From Microvirga massiliensis (lineage in GTDB: Bacteria > Pseudomonadota > Alphaproteobacteria > Rhizobiales > Beijerinckiaceae): a stretch of DNA of 64,000 bases. The DNA is taken from contig NZ_LN811365.1 of assembly GCF_001006805.1 (NCBI RefSeq), positions 131,547 to 195,546 of the forward strand, in the 5' to 3' direction. The notes under the pieces are model-generated. The model was not told where the DNA came from. It searched no databases and was given only the letters and a program-made list of their open reading frames with translations. The position numbers and the translations under genes are program-made. How positions within the stretch are numbered: position 1 is the first letter of the stretch; each line of letters begins with the position of its first letter. Below, piece by piece: positions 1 through 8,097 of the stretch.

Positions 1-24
1 CCGGTCCAGAGATCTCGGCAAGGT

Positions 25-117
25 GTGCCGGGCACGGGGCCCGGCACGAATGCTTCGGTCCTTGAGCGGCGCATCATTCGACGCGGAAAAGTGGCCCCAC
101 TTTTCCGCACGATGCGC
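25..117. repeat. REP-like double hairpin, copy 1
   Basis: Two hairpins sit side by side. The first pairs 25-33 with 39-47. The second runs from 69 to 117 and contains GCGGAAAAGTG facing CACTTTTCCGC, closed by GCGCATC and GATGCGC. The linker reads like ATGCTTCGGT followed by a GCGGCGCATC motif, and the same linker and second hairpin recur at 10725-10825. The element ends exactly at the icd stop codon, so it may also end or protect icd mRNA, although there is no U-tract. Confidence 0.75.
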
Positions 118-1331
118 TAGGCGGCCATCGCCTTCTTGAGGTTCTCGTCGATCTTGTCGAGGAAGCCGGTCGTCGACAGCCACTTCTGATCGGCTCCGAC
201 GAGGAGGGCGAGATCCTTCGTCATGAAGCCCTGCTCGACGGTGTCGACGCAGACCTTCTCGAGCGTCGTCGCGAACCGCGCGAGTTCCGCATTATCGTCG
301 AGCTTGGCCCGATGCGCGAGGCCGCGTGTCCAGGCGAAGATCGACGCGATCGAATTGGTCGACGTCTCCTTGCCCTTCTGGTGCTCCCGATAGTGACGGG
401 TCACCGTGCCGTGCGCCGCTTCCGCCTCGACGGTCCGGCCGTCGGGAGTCATGAGGACGGAGGTCATCAGCCCGAGGGATCCGAAGCCCTGCGCCACCGT
501 GTCGGATTGTACGTCGCCGTCATAGTTCTTGCAGGCCCAGACATATCCGCCCGACCACTTCAGGGCAGAGGCGACCATGTCGTCGATCAGCCGGTGCTCG
601 TAGGTGATGCCGGCCGCGTCGAACTTCGACTTGAACTCGTTGTCGTAGACCTCCTGGAAGATATCCTTGAAGCGTCCGTCATAAATCTTGAGGATTGTGT
701 TCTTGGTCGAGAGATAGACGGGATATTTCCGCATCAGGCCGTAGTTCAGCGAGGCGCGGGCGAAATCCCGAATGGAATCGTCCAGGTTGTACATCGCCAG
801 CGCGACGCCGGCGTCCGGAAACTTGAACACTTCCTTCTCGATGACCGTGCCGTCCTCGCCCTCGAACTTGATCGTCAGGCGGCCCTTGCCGGGCACCTTG
901 AAATCGGTGGCGCGATACTGGTCTCCGAAGGCATGACGCCCGATCACGATCGGCTGGGTCCAGCCCGGCACGAGGCGCGGCACGTTCCGGCAGATGATCG
1001 GTTCGCGGAAAATCACGCCGCCGAGGATGTTGCGGATCGTGCCGTTCGGCGACTTCCACATCTCCTTGAGATTGAATTCCTTGACGCGAGCCTCGTCGGC
1101 CGTGATCGTCGCACATTTCACGCCGACGCCGTAGCGCTTGATCGCCTCCGCGGCGTCGACCGTGACCTGGTCGTTCGTAGCGTCCCGGTTCTCGATGCTG
1201 AGATCGTAGTATTTGAGATCCACATCGAGATACGGGTGGATCAGCTTGTCCTTGATGAAGTGCCAGATAATCCGGGTCATCTCGTCGCCGTCGAGTTCGA
1301 CGACCGGATTGGCGACCTTAATCTTCGCCAT
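117..1331 (-). CDS. icd: NADP-dependent isocitrate dehydrogenase
   Basis: This TCA-cycle enzyme oxidatively decarboxylates isocitrate to 2-oxoglutarate, making NADPH in the cytoplasm. The 404-residue protein belongs to the homodimeric, eukaryote-like subfamily usual in alphaproteobacteria, not the E. coli type. Visible family blocks are SPNGTIRNILGG (about 94-105, substrate loop), NTILKIYDGRF (about 211-221) and KNYDGDVQSDTVAQGFGSLG (about 268-287, metal and cofactor region). It starts with ATG and MAKIKVANPVVELDGDEMTR, the normal N-terminus. The gene stands alone, divergent from trmJ, and a hairpin repeat abuts its stop. Confidence 0.97.
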   Translation of the reverse strand: MAKIKVANPVVELDGDEMTRIIWHFIKDKLIHPYLDVDLKYYDLSIENRDATNDQVTVDAAEAIKRYGVGVKCATITADEARVKEFNLKEMWKSPNGTIRNILGGVIFREPIICRNVPRLVPGWTQPIVIGRHAFGDQYRATDFKVPGKGRLTIKFEGEDGTVIEKEVFKFPDAGVALAMYNLDDSIRDFARASLNYGLMRKYPVYLSTKNTILKIYDGRFKDIFQEVYDNEFKSKFDAAGITYEHRLIDDMVASALKWSGGYVWACKNYDGDVQSDTVAQGFGSLGLMTSVLMTPDGRTVEAEAAHGTVTRHYREHQKGKETSTNSIASIFAWTRGLAHRAKLDDNAELARFATTLEKVCVDTVEQGFMTKDLALLVGADQKWLSTTGFLDKIDENLKKAMAA

Positions 1332-1520
1332 GAGCTCACCTTGCGCTGGAGGGTCTGGTGCGCCCCGCCGAACGGCTGAGGGCTTGGCCGCGGCTATAGC
1401 GCGGCTTCGGCGGTGGGGGAAGCCAGCCTGTCGCAGGCAGAGGCCCCTTCGTCGGATTGCCCGGATAGCCTCCCGAGATCGTCATTGCGGCAGGTCCTGC
1501 TTTCGTGACAAAGCGCCCGA

Positions 1521-2267
1521 ATGACCTCGTCACCCCGCCCCACGCCCGCCATCGTCCTCGTCGAGCCGCAGCTCGCCGAGAATATCGGGATGGCGGCCCG
1601 CGCAATGGCCAATTTCGGCCTGTCGGAACTGCGGCTCGTCTCGCCCCGGAATGGGTGGCCCAAAAAGGGGGCGCATTCGGCTGCGTCCGGTGCCTCGCAC
1701 ATCCTGGAAAATGCGAAGCTCTTCCCGACCCTTCGAGAAGCCATCGCCGATCTCCACTTCGTCCTCGCGACGACCGCCCGCGAGCGCGATCAGATGAAGC
1801 GGGTCCATGGGCCGGAGGCGGGCCTGTCGCAGGCGGCCGCCCGTCTCCGGGCCGGGGAGCGGGTCGGCATACTCTTCGGGCGGGAGCGCGCCGGGCTCGA
1901 CAATGACGAGGTGTCCCTTGCCGATGCGATCATCACCTTTCCGGTCGATCCCGAATTCCCGTCCTTGAACCTCGCGCAATCCGTGCTGCTGGTCGGCTAC
2001 GAATGGTCCCGCCAGTCAGGTGCCTCGATCCCCTTCGGGGAGGATATGCGGTCGTCCGGGGCGACCCGGGAAGCGGTCTTGTCCTTCCTCGACTATCTCG
2101 AAGGGCAACTCGATGCGATCGGCTACTTCCCTGCCGACAAGCGCGCCATCATGATCCGCAACATGCGGGACATCTTCCACCGGCGAGATCTCTCGGAGCA
2201 GGATGTCCGTACGTTGCGGGGCGTCGTCCGGGCCCTGTGCGAAAGTGCGCATGGGAGGAAGACTTAA
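1521..2267 (+). CDS. trmJ: tRNA (cytidine/uridine-2'-O-)-methyltransferase TrmJ-type (SpoU/TrmH family)
   Basis: This is a SPOUT-fold RNA 2'-O-methyltransferase. TrmJ uses S-adenosylmethionine to methylate position 32 in the tRNA anticodon loop. The 248-residue protein has the three SpoU motifs: an N-terminal ENIGMAARAMANFGLSELRL block (about residues 19-38), GILFGRERAGLDNDEV in the middle, and LNLAQSVLLVGYEW near the SAM knot. Length and C-terminal helical extension fit TrmJ rather than the shorter TrmL. It is followed after about 60 bases by a secreted hydrolase-like gene on the same strand. TrmJ is assigned by similarity; the modified tRNA site is inferred. Confidence 0.9.
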   Translation: MTSSPRPTPAIVLVEPQLAENIGMAARAMANFGLSELRLVSPRNGWPKKGAHSAASGASHILENAKLFPTLREAIADLHFVLATTARERDQMKRVHGPEAGLSQAAARLRAGERVGILFGRERAGLDNDEVSLADAIITFPVDPEFPSLNLAQSVLLVGYEWSRQSGASIPFGEDMRSSGATREAVLSFLDYLEGQLDAIGYFPADKRAIMIRNMRDIFHRRDLSEQDVRTLRGVVRALCESAHGRKT

Positions 2268-2326
2268 TTCGGCTATGGTTTGGTCCAGCTTGGCGCCGGA
2301 CGGCGCCCCTCCGAGCGAGTTCGATC

Positions 2327-3469
2327 ATGCGTCGTGCCCTCCTGGCAGCTCTGCTGACCACGTCCCTCCTTGCGCCGGCCTTCGCCGCAACGCCGCCCGG
2401 GCAGCCCGAGAAAGGGCCCGGAGGCGCCGATTACCCGAATGAGACCGTCGTCAAGCGAGCCGTCGGGAGCGCGAGCGCCGCCACTTTCGTCTTTCATGCC
2501 GCCGGCGAGGCGAGCAAGGCCCGGCCCGTTATCATCTTCCTGCATTCATGGGGGGCCGCGAACCCTCAGTATTATGGCGGATGGATCGAGCACCTCGCGC
2601 GTAGGGGAAATCTCGTCCTCTTCCCGCGCTTTCAGGAGGTGAACCGCACCCGGCCGGCTGATGCGACCGCAATGGCCGCAACACTGGTGCGCGAGGCACT
2701 CGAGGCTCTGAAGGACGACAAGGAAGCGCACCCGGATCCGGGGAGGGTTGCAGTCGTCGGCCACCTCGCTGGAGCCGCTATCGGGCTCAACCTCGCGATT
2801 GAGGCCGCGGAAGATGGGCTCCCGACGCCGAAGCTCGTCTTCGCTCTCATGCCCGGCGGCATCGCCTCCGACGCCAAATCGCGGGGCATCCTGCTCGAGG
2901 ATCTCGGCAAGCTGGATCCGGACACGCTCCTGATCACGATGAGCGGCGACCGTGATCATCTTCCGACCGATCGGGCGAGCCGCCGCATCCTGCGGGAGAC
3001 CACAGGCGTGCCGGTCAACCGGAAGCTGTTCATGCGGGCATTGTCCGACAGCCACGGATTTCCGGTGACGAGCGCGACGCTCGCCTCGCCGGGTTCCCCG
3101 ATGCCGGCCTATGATGCGGCCGGGATCAAGCTGCCGCCCGATCCACCCCGTGACCCGAAGGATAAGGCGTCGCGCTGGAAGTGGACGGCCGACATGGCTC
3201 TCACGGGAGAGCAGACCGTGCTCACGGGCCAGCTCGGAGCGAACAAGACCGATACGCTCGACTATCTTGCCTATTGGAAGACATTCGATCTGGCGTTGGA
3301 AGCGGCCTTCGCAGGCCGCGACGCAGCCTCGCTCCGCAGCGATCCCTATCTGGTCGACATGGGTAATTGGAGCGACGGCTGGCCCATGAAGCGGCTGTCC
3401 GCGGAAATGCCGAAAGGGGAAGGCGAGCCCGAGAAGGCACAGGCCAGTCCCCGGCGGCGGATCAACTGA
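2327..3469 (+). CDS. Secreted alpha/beta-hydrolase-fold protein lacking the nucleophile serine
   Basis: The 380-residue protein begins with a signal peptide (MRRALLAALLTTSLLAPAFA, cleavage near residue 20). The fold looks like an alpha/beta hydrolase: PVIIFLHSWGAANPQYYGGW supplies an oxyanion-type strand, and VAVVGHLAGAAIGL is the nucleophile-elbow position. The elbow reads GHLAG, with Leu147 where GxSxG hydrolases have serine; the codon is clearly CTC. Acidic (SGDRDHL) and histidine (SDSHGFP) positions remain. It may be a pseudo-hydrolase with a binding role, or use different chemistry. The start at 2327 was chosen because it opens directly onto the signal peptide; the frame is open further upstream but overlaps trmJ. 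Substrate unknown. Confidence 0.75.
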   Translation: MRRALLAALLTTSLLAPAFAATPPGQPEKGPGGADYPNETVVKRAVGSASAATFVFHAAGEASKARPVIIFLHSWGAANPQYYGGWIEHLARRGNLVLFPRFQEVNRTRPADATAMAATLVREALEALKDDKEAHPDPGRVAVVGHLAGAAIGLNLAIEAAEDGLPTPKLVFALMPGGIASDAKSRGILLEDLGKLDPDTLLITMSGDRDHLPTDRASRRILRETTGVPVNRKLFMRALSDSHGFPVTSATLASPGSPMPAYDAAGIKLPPDPPRDPKDKASRWKWTADMALTGEQTVLTGQLGANKTDTLDYLAYWKTFDLALEAAFAGRDAASLRSDPYLVDMGNWSDGWPMKRLSAEMPKGEGEPEKAQASPRRRIN

Positions 3470-3613
3470 CGGGGCGACCCGCCCCGGGCCGGCTCACTGG
3501 CTGATCCATAACCGATTTTTCATCGTGATCCGCCATCCTGACACGGCATGACAGGGCCGGGGCAGAGCATGCGGATCGATCTCCTTGCAGGGACAATCTA
3601 TAGGGCTGCCGTC

Positions 3614-4441
3614 ATGCCGGCCCCTGCGCCAACCATCCTCGTCTTCGATTCAGGATTCGGTGGCCTCACGGTCTTCAGTGAGGCCGTCAAGGCGCGCCCG
3701 GATGCGCAATTCGTCTATGCCGCGGATGACGCAGGCTTTCCGTACGGACGCCTGAGCGAGGATGCGCTCATTTCCCGTGTCGTCTCGGTCATCGCCCGGC
3801 TCATCGATCTCGTCTCGCCGGACCTCGTCGTCGTCGCCTGCAACACCGCATCGACCCTTTGTCTCCCGGCGCTGAGAGCGCGATTCTCGATCCCGTTCGT
3901 CGGGACGGTCCCGGCGATCAAGCCTGCCGCCGCGCTGTCCCGGTCGAAGCTCATCTCCGTGCTGGCGACCCCGGGGACCGTCGCACGGGACTACACGCGG
4001 GACCTGATCGCCACCTATGGAGGCGATTGCAGCGTGACGCTCGTCGGATCGAGGCGCCTCGCCGGTTTCGCCGAGGCGGAACTCGCGGGCTGTCCTGTAC
4101 CGGACGGCGACATTGCAGCCGAGATCGCCCCCTGCTTCGTGAGCCGAGATGGCGCACGGACCGACGTGGTTGCACTGGCCTGTACGCATTATCCGCTGCT
4201 GCTGGAGCGGTTCACCCGGATCGCGCCGTGGCCCGTGACATTCCTCGACCCGGCTCCGGCCGTCGCCCGGCGAATGACCCAGCTCCTCGGACCTCCGATC
4301 CCCAGGCAGCGGGCCGACGAGCAGGCCGCCTGGGCCGTCTTTACCGGCGGCGCCGGGCTGTCGGATTCCCTGCGGTGGGCTCTTGCCGAACGGGGATTGC
4401 CGCGGATCACGATCGAGCCGATGCCGCTCCATCAGAGCTGA
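3614..4441 (+). CDS. murI: Glutamate racemase
   Basis: MurI interconverts L- and D-glutamate in the cytoplasm, supplying D-Glu for peptidoglycan. The 275-residue protein has the two half-sites of the fold: VFDSGFGGLTV (residues 10-20) with the catalytic Asp/Ser, VVACNTAS with Cys76, and ALACTHYPLLL with Cys190. Both catalytic cysteines are intact. The start at 3614 puts the first strand near the N-terminus as in the family; an in-frame ATG at 3548 would add 22 unusual residues. It lies just upstream of rpsD, but rpsD has its own promoter. Confidence 0.95.
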   Translation: MPAPAPTILVFDSGFGGLTVFSEAVKARPDAQFVYAADDAGFPYGRLSEDALISRVVSVIARLIDLVSPDLVVVACNTASTLCLPALRARFSIPFVGTVPAIKPAAALSRSKLISVLATPGTVARDYTRDLIATYGGDCSVTLVGSRRLAGFAEAELAGCPVPDGDIAAEIAPCFVSRDGARTDVVALACTHYPLLLERFTRIAPWPVTFLDPAPAVARRMTQLLGPPIPRQRADEQAAWAVFTGGAGLSDSLRWALAERGLPRITIEPMPLHQS

Positions 4442-4468
4442 GCCTCGCGAACGAACGCGAACATCACA

Positions 4469-4497
4469 TTGACATTCGTAACGGCCGGAGGTAGCAA
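4469..4497 (+). promoter_or_regulatory. Predicted housekeeping promoter of rpsD
   Basis: A perfect TTGACA -35 box (4469-4474) is followed by exactly 17 bases and TAGCAA (4492-4497) as a partial -10 match. It sits about 140 bases before rpsD, just after murI ends. Predicted transcription start is near 4504. Confidence 0.6.
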
Positions 4498-4506
4498 CCC
4501 CGGTCC

Positions 4507-4530
4507 GCGCGGCCCCTCCAAGGGCCGCGC
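4507..4530 (+). promoter_or_regulatory. Leader hairpin at the predicted 5' end of rpsD mRNA
   Basis: A perfect 9-bp stem pairs GCGCGGCCC (4507-4515) with GGGCCGCGC (4522-4530) around a 6-base loop, followed by an A/T-rich stretch. If the promoter at 4469-4497 is used, this is the first structure in the transcript and may protect the 5' end. Otherwise it may serve as a murI terminator. The rest of the leader (4545-4580) is also rich in GGCC complementarity. Confidence 0.5.
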
Positions 4531-4636
4531 TGATATTTTACGCACCCGTGGCCCGGCTCCGGCCGGCCTGTCGGCCCGAAAGGGCAGAGGAGGGCGCGTT
4601 CCTCGAAAAGCCGTTCGACAACACAGAGGAACCGCG

Positions 4637-5254
4637 ATGTCGAAGCGCATTCAGGCCAAGCACAAGCTTGACCGCCGCATGGGCCAGAATATCTGGGGCC
4701 GCCCGAAGAGCCCCGTCAATCGCCGTGAGTATGGGCCGGGTCAGCATGGACAGCGCCGCAAGGGCAAGCTGTCGGACTTTGGCACGCAGCTCCGGGCCAA
4801 GCAGAAGCTCAAGGGCTACTACGCGAACATCACCGAGAAGCAGTTCCGCCGGTACTACGCGGAGGCGATCCGCCAGAAGGGCGACTCGGGCGAGAACCTC
4901 ATTGGCCTGCTCGAGCGCCGTCTCGATGCCATCGTGTATCGCGCGAAGTTCGTGCCGACTCCGTTTGCGGCGCGGCAGTTCGTGAACCACGGGCACGTGA
5001 AGGTGAACGGCCGGCGCGTGAACATTCCGAGCTTCCTCGTGAAGCCCGGAGATGTGATCGAGGTGAAGGATGCCTCGAAGCAGCTCGAGTTGGTCGTCGT
5101 CTCCACGCAGCTCGCCGAGAGGGATGTTCCGGACTACATCGAGGTGGACCACACCAAGATGACCGCGAAGCTCAACCGCGTTCCCTCACTCTCCGAGGTT
5201 CCGTATGCCGTGCAGATGGAGCCGAACCTCGTGATCGAGTTCTATTCTCGCTGA
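4637..5254 (+). CDS. rpsD: 30S ribosomal protein S4
   Basis: S4 binds the 5' domain of 16S rRNA and nucleates small-subunit assembly. The 205-residue protein starts MSKRIQAKHKLDRRMGQNIW and shows the S4 N-terminal domain (to about residue 90). The S4 RNA-binding domain follows (ERRLDAIVYRAKFVPTPFAA, then ARQFVNHGHVKVNGRRVNIP), and it ends with the usual VIEFYSR. An AGAGGA ribosome site precedes the ATG by about 7 bases; open frame upstream of 4637 is leader, not protein. The gene is solitary, as is common for S4 in alphaproteobacteria, with its own promoter and terminator. Confidence 0.98.
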   Translation: MSKRIQAKHKLDRRMGQNIWGRPKSPVNRREYGPGQHGQRRKGKLSDFGTQLRAKQKLKGYYANITEKQFRRYYAEAIRQKGDSGENLIGLLERRLDAIVYRAKFVPTPFAARQFVNHGHVKVNGRRVNIPSFLVKPGDVIEVKDASKQLELVVVSTQLAERDVPDYIEVDHTKMTAKLNRVPSLSEVPYAVQMEPNLVIEFYSR

Positions 5255-5288
5255 TCCGCACCATTTGCGGTGTCACGAGACACACTCC

Positions 5289-5315
5289 AGGCCTCGGCAT
5301 TGCCGGGGCCTTTTT
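5289..5315 (+). terminator. Intrinsic terminator of rpsD
   Basis: The stem AGGCCTCGG (5289-5297) pairs with CCGGGGCCT, with one G-U pair and a short loop, and runs into a TTTTT tract. It lies about 35 bases after the rpsD stop. Confidence 0.9.
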
Positions 5316-5401
5316 CATGGGTGCATACTACCCATTGTCATAGCACCCTCCTCGTCATGGTGGGCCGCGGCCGTGATGCGTAGCCCCTCCCGTCGCACTT
5401 C

Positions 5402-5473
5402 CGTCATTGCAAGCCGCGGGCGACGCGAACCATCCATCGACGGGTAGATTGCTTCACTGCGTTCGCAATGACG
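5402..5473. repeat. Dispersed imperfect palindrome, family B copy 1
   Basis: The ends CGTCATTGC (5402-5410) and GCAATGACG (5465-5473) are perfect inverted repeats, and similarity to the reverse complement continues inward (AAGCCGCGGGCGA against TTCACTGCGTTC). A second full copy lies at 32956-33035, and a half copy (TTGCGAACCGCAGGCGAGGC) follows at about 5536-5566. Together these fill most of the rpsD/SMP-30 gap (5316-5627), which holds no convincing gene. Confidence 0.75.
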
Positions 5474-5627
5474 AGGAGGGCATGAGAGCGCGAGGAGCAC
5501 CACCGGAAACGGAAGTAGACTCCGCTTCCACTGCGGCGTTGCGAACCGCAGGCGAGGCAATCCGGACTCACGATGACAACAGTCATCGGGAGCGATCGTA
5601 GAGCGGTGTCGGGGAGGAAAGGGCGGC

Positions 5628-6542
5628 ATGTCGGCTGAAATCTATGAAATCTGCGACGAGCGTTTCGCGCGCCTCGTCAGTCCCAATGCGCGGCTCGAGA
5701 AACTCTATGAAGGGTGCCGGTGGGCGGAAGGGCCGGCCTACTTCCCGGCCGGGCGCTTCCTCGTCTGGAGCGACATCCCGAACGATCGGATGCTGCGGTT
5801 CGACGAGACGACCGGCGCGGTCGGCGTGTTCCGCTACCCGGCCAATTACTCGAACGGCAATACGGTCGACCGGGAGGGACGGCTCGTCACGTGCGAGCAT
5901 GGCGGGCGCCGCGTGACGCGAACCGAGCATGACGGCAGCATCACCGTGCTCGCCGATCATTTCGACGGAAAACGCCTCAACAGTCCGAACGACGTGGTGG
6001 TTCGCTCGGACCGGTCCGTCTGGTTCACGGATCCGGCCTACGGGATCGACTCCGATTACGAAGGGCACAAGGCACCGAGCGAGATCGGAGCCTGTCATCT
6101 CTACCGGATCGACCCCCATTCGGAGGTATTGCGGATTGCCGCCGATGATTTCGTTCGCCCGAATGGGCTGACATTCTCACCGGACGAACGCTGCCTGTAT
6201 GTGGCGGATACCGGAGCGACGCACGTCAGGAACGGACCACGCCACATCCGGGTCTTCGATGTCGACGAGGACGGGAATCTCACGGATGGCCGTGTTTTCG
6301 CGGAATGCACGGCCGGGCTCTTCGACGGCCTCAGGTGCGACGATGACGGTCGGATCTGGGCCTCGGCCAGCGACGGAGTCCATGTCTACGATCCGGACGG
6401 CACGCTCCTCGGCAAGATTCACGCGCCCGAAGTGGTTGCCAACGTCTGCTTCGGTGGTCCGAAGCGAAATCGTCTCTTCATGTGCGGAACGACGTCGCTC
6501 TACGCCGTGATGGTCATGGTGAATGGCGCAAAGACATTCTGA
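5628..6542 (+). CDS. SMP-30/gluconolactonase-family lactonase
   Basis: This is a six-bladed beta-propeller metal-dependent hydrolase; the family opens sugar-acid lactones such as gluconolactone. Metal ligands expected for SMP-30 are visible: Glu34 in WAEGPAYF, the Asn pair in NSPNDVVV (about 118-121), Asn179 in VRPNGLTFS and Asp234 in LFDGLRCD. The 304-residue length is normal and there is no signal peptide, so it acts in the cytoplasm. The gene stands alone after a repeat-rich gap. The natural substrate cannot be read from sequence. Confidence 0.9.
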   Translation: MSAEIYEICDERFARLVSPNARLEKLYEGCRWAEGPAYFPAGRFLVWSDIPNDRMLRFDETTGAVGVFRYPANYSNGNTVDREGRLVTCEHGGRRVTRTEHDGSITVLADHFDGKRLNSPNDVVVRSDRSVWFTDPAYGIDSDYEGHKAPSEIGACHLYRIDPHSEVLRIAADDFVRPNGLTFSPDERCLYVADTGATHVRNGPRHIRVFDVDEDGNLTDGRVFAECTAGLFDGLRCDDDGRIWASASDGVHVYDPDGTLLGKIHAPEVVANVCFGGPKRNRLFMCGTTSLYAVMVMVNGAKTF

Positions 6543-6594
6543 TCGAGTTCCTTCACGCCCCGGCGAATTAACCACCAAACGAGCGAAGGAGGTG

Positions 6595-6620
6595 TACCGG
6601 TTTCCGACCGGAAACCGGTA
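6595..6620. terminator. Perfect palindrome between convergent genes
   Basis: TACCGGTTTCC (6595-6605) and GGAAACCGGTA (6610-6620) form an 11-bp perfect stem with a 4-base loop. It lies between the convergent SMP-30 and Spy-like genes, so it may act as a bidirectional terminator despite lacking a T-tract. It could also be a repeat-family member. Confidence 0.5.
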
Positions 6621-6650
6621 CGACGCTGCAGTCACATGGCTCCCGATGGA

Positions 6651-7259
6651 TCAGGGCCGCTGCGGCTGATCCTGCTGCGGGCTGCGGTTACCATCCGGGC
6701 CGCGCATGCGATCGTGCATAGCGTCCCGCCATCCTCCGTGATGCATGGCATGGCGCATTTGGCGTCCATGGCCACCCATCATGCGATCCTGGCGCATGAG
6801 GATCGGGAGGAGCCGCTTCTGGTTGTCGTCGAGTGAGGCCCACAGGGGCTTCATCGCAGTTGCCAGAGCGGTGGCGTGTTCCGCGCGCTTGGAGGACATC
6901 TCGGCCCGGCGCTCGAGCCGCTGCATCAGATCGGGCCTGGGCTCACCCCGGCGCTCACGGCGCGTCTCCATGCGCTCGGCCCGGTCGGCCGCCGCAGTGC
7001 GGAGGGCTTGCTCGACCGGCCCCCACAGCCGCTGCTGCTCCGAGTTGAGCTTCAGCCCGGCCTGGATGCCGGCAATTCGAGCATCCGTCAGGGCGTTGAC
7101 GTCGGCTCGGCTGAGAGGCGCCCGGCCTCTCTCCCGAGGCGCAGCCTGCTCCGTCGTGCCTGCAGCGGGCGGGCTTGCCGGCGCCTGAGCCTGGGCCCAT
7201 GCAGTGGTGCCGCCCAACGCGAGCAGGGATGTCAGAGCCAGGGCTTTCATCATCGTCAT
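6651..7259 (-). CDS. Periplasmic Spy/CpxP-like LTXXQ-family protein
   Basis: The 202-residue protein has a signal peptide (MTMMKALALTSLLALGGTTAWAQA) followed by a helical, Arg/Met/His-rich domain. The LTXXQ-family pattern appears as LSRADVNALTDARIAGIQAGLKLNSEQQ and later ATAMKPLWASLDDNQKRLLP. Relatives are periplasmic chaperone-like proteins, often metal or envelope-stress linked. The C-terminal Met/His stretch (MMGGHGRQMRHAMHHGG) could bind metal; that is inference. The start at 7259 is set by a GAAGGAGA ribosome site 7 bases upstream; the frame is open 29 codons further but has no signal there. Confidence 0.75.
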   Translation of the reverse strand: MTMMKALALTSLLALGGTTAWAQAQAPASPPAAGTTEQAAPRERGRAPLSRADVNALTDARIAGIQAGLKLNSEQQRLWGPVEQALRTAAADRAERMETRRERRGEPRPDLMQRLERRAEMSSKRAEHATALATAMKPLWASLDDNQKRLLPILMRQDRMMGGHGRQMRHAMHHGGWRDAMHDRMRGPDGNRSPQQDQPQRP

Positions 7260-7386
7260 GCCAATCTCCTTCGCGAGAGTTCGCATTGCCGAGCTTCGCC
7301 GATCGGAGTTCACCTCAGGGTGGAGGAGAGATGACATTTTCGTCATGTCGCCGGAGTGCGGTTCGACCGGGAAGGCCTCAGCTCGA

Positions 7387-7938
7387 TCAGAGCCGCTTCA
7401 GGAATCCGGCGAACCGCATGAGGCCTTCAGGCCAGGGACCGTGGCCGCTCTCGGTATCGATATGTCCGGAGTCACCTGCATCGACCGGAACCGCGCCCCA
7501 GTCGTGAGCGACAGCCGACGCCGTCTCAATGTCGCAGTAGGGATCGGTGCGGCTGGTGACGAGCACTGCGGGGAAAGGCAGAGGTCCACGCGGCAGTGGT
7601 GCGAAGGCGCGATCGATCACAGACGGGAAGTCCGCGCGCTCCACATCGGGGAGGCCAACCAGGAAGGCGCCGCGCACGCGTCCAGCCGGGAGCAGCGGGG
7701 CGGCATGCGCCACGGCAACCACGCCGAGAGAGTGCGCGACGAGGATAACCGGTCGCTGTGCGGCCTCGACGGCCTCGACGATCCGGTGCGTCCACGCGGC
7801 GCGATCCGGTACGTCCCAGCTATCCTGCTCGACGCGTCGCGCCGTCGAGAGCTGCCGCTCCCAGCGGCTCTGCCAATGGTCTGGCCCGGAACCTTCAAAG
7901 CCCGGGATGATGAGGATGTCGCAATCGGAAGTTCGCAT
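7387..7938 (-). CDS. RBBP9/YdeN-family alpha/beta hydrolase
   Basis: This is a small cytoplasmic serine hydrolase of 183 residues. The family signature is at the N-terminus (ILIIPGFEGSGPDHWQSRWE), Ser70 lies in the elbow VAHSLG, Asp132 in TSRTDPYC and His159 in GDSGHID, giving a complete triad. Members have esterase activity on small esters but no settled physiological substrate. The ATG at 7938 starts just before the first strand. About 160 bases separate it from purB, which is transcribed toward it on the same strand. Confidence 0.88.
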   Translation of the reverse strand: MRTSDCDILIIPGFEGSGPDHWQSRWERQLSTARRVEQDSWDVPDRAAWTHRIVEAVEAAQRPVILVAHSLGVVAVAHAAPLLPAGRVRGAFLVGLPDVERADFPSVIDRAFAPLPRGPLPFPAVLVTSRTDPYCDIETASAVAHDWGAVPVDAGDSGHIDTESGHGPWPEGLMRFAGFLKRL

Positions 7939-8097
7939 AAGGGGCCCCAGAAGGAATCGAGAACCGGGCCGTAGCCGAACCTTCCTCTCGTCACGAGATG
8001 ATCGTTCAGCCCCGGTCTCGGCGGATACCGGTCGGATGGAGCGCCGGTCGTCTCTCAGGGGACGCGTCGGGGAGAGAGCCCGACGCCGGAGTCGATT

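Noticed and set aside
312..1379. 355-codon plus-strand frame opposite icd
   Set aside because: It is antisense to a firmly identified gene, and long antisense frames are expected at this G/C content. Its translation has no family features.
5402..5566. CRISPR-like array in the rpsD/SMP-30 gap
   Set aside because: Repeat units are palindromic, of unequal length, not evenly spaced and also found singly at 33 kb, which fits a dispersed repeat.
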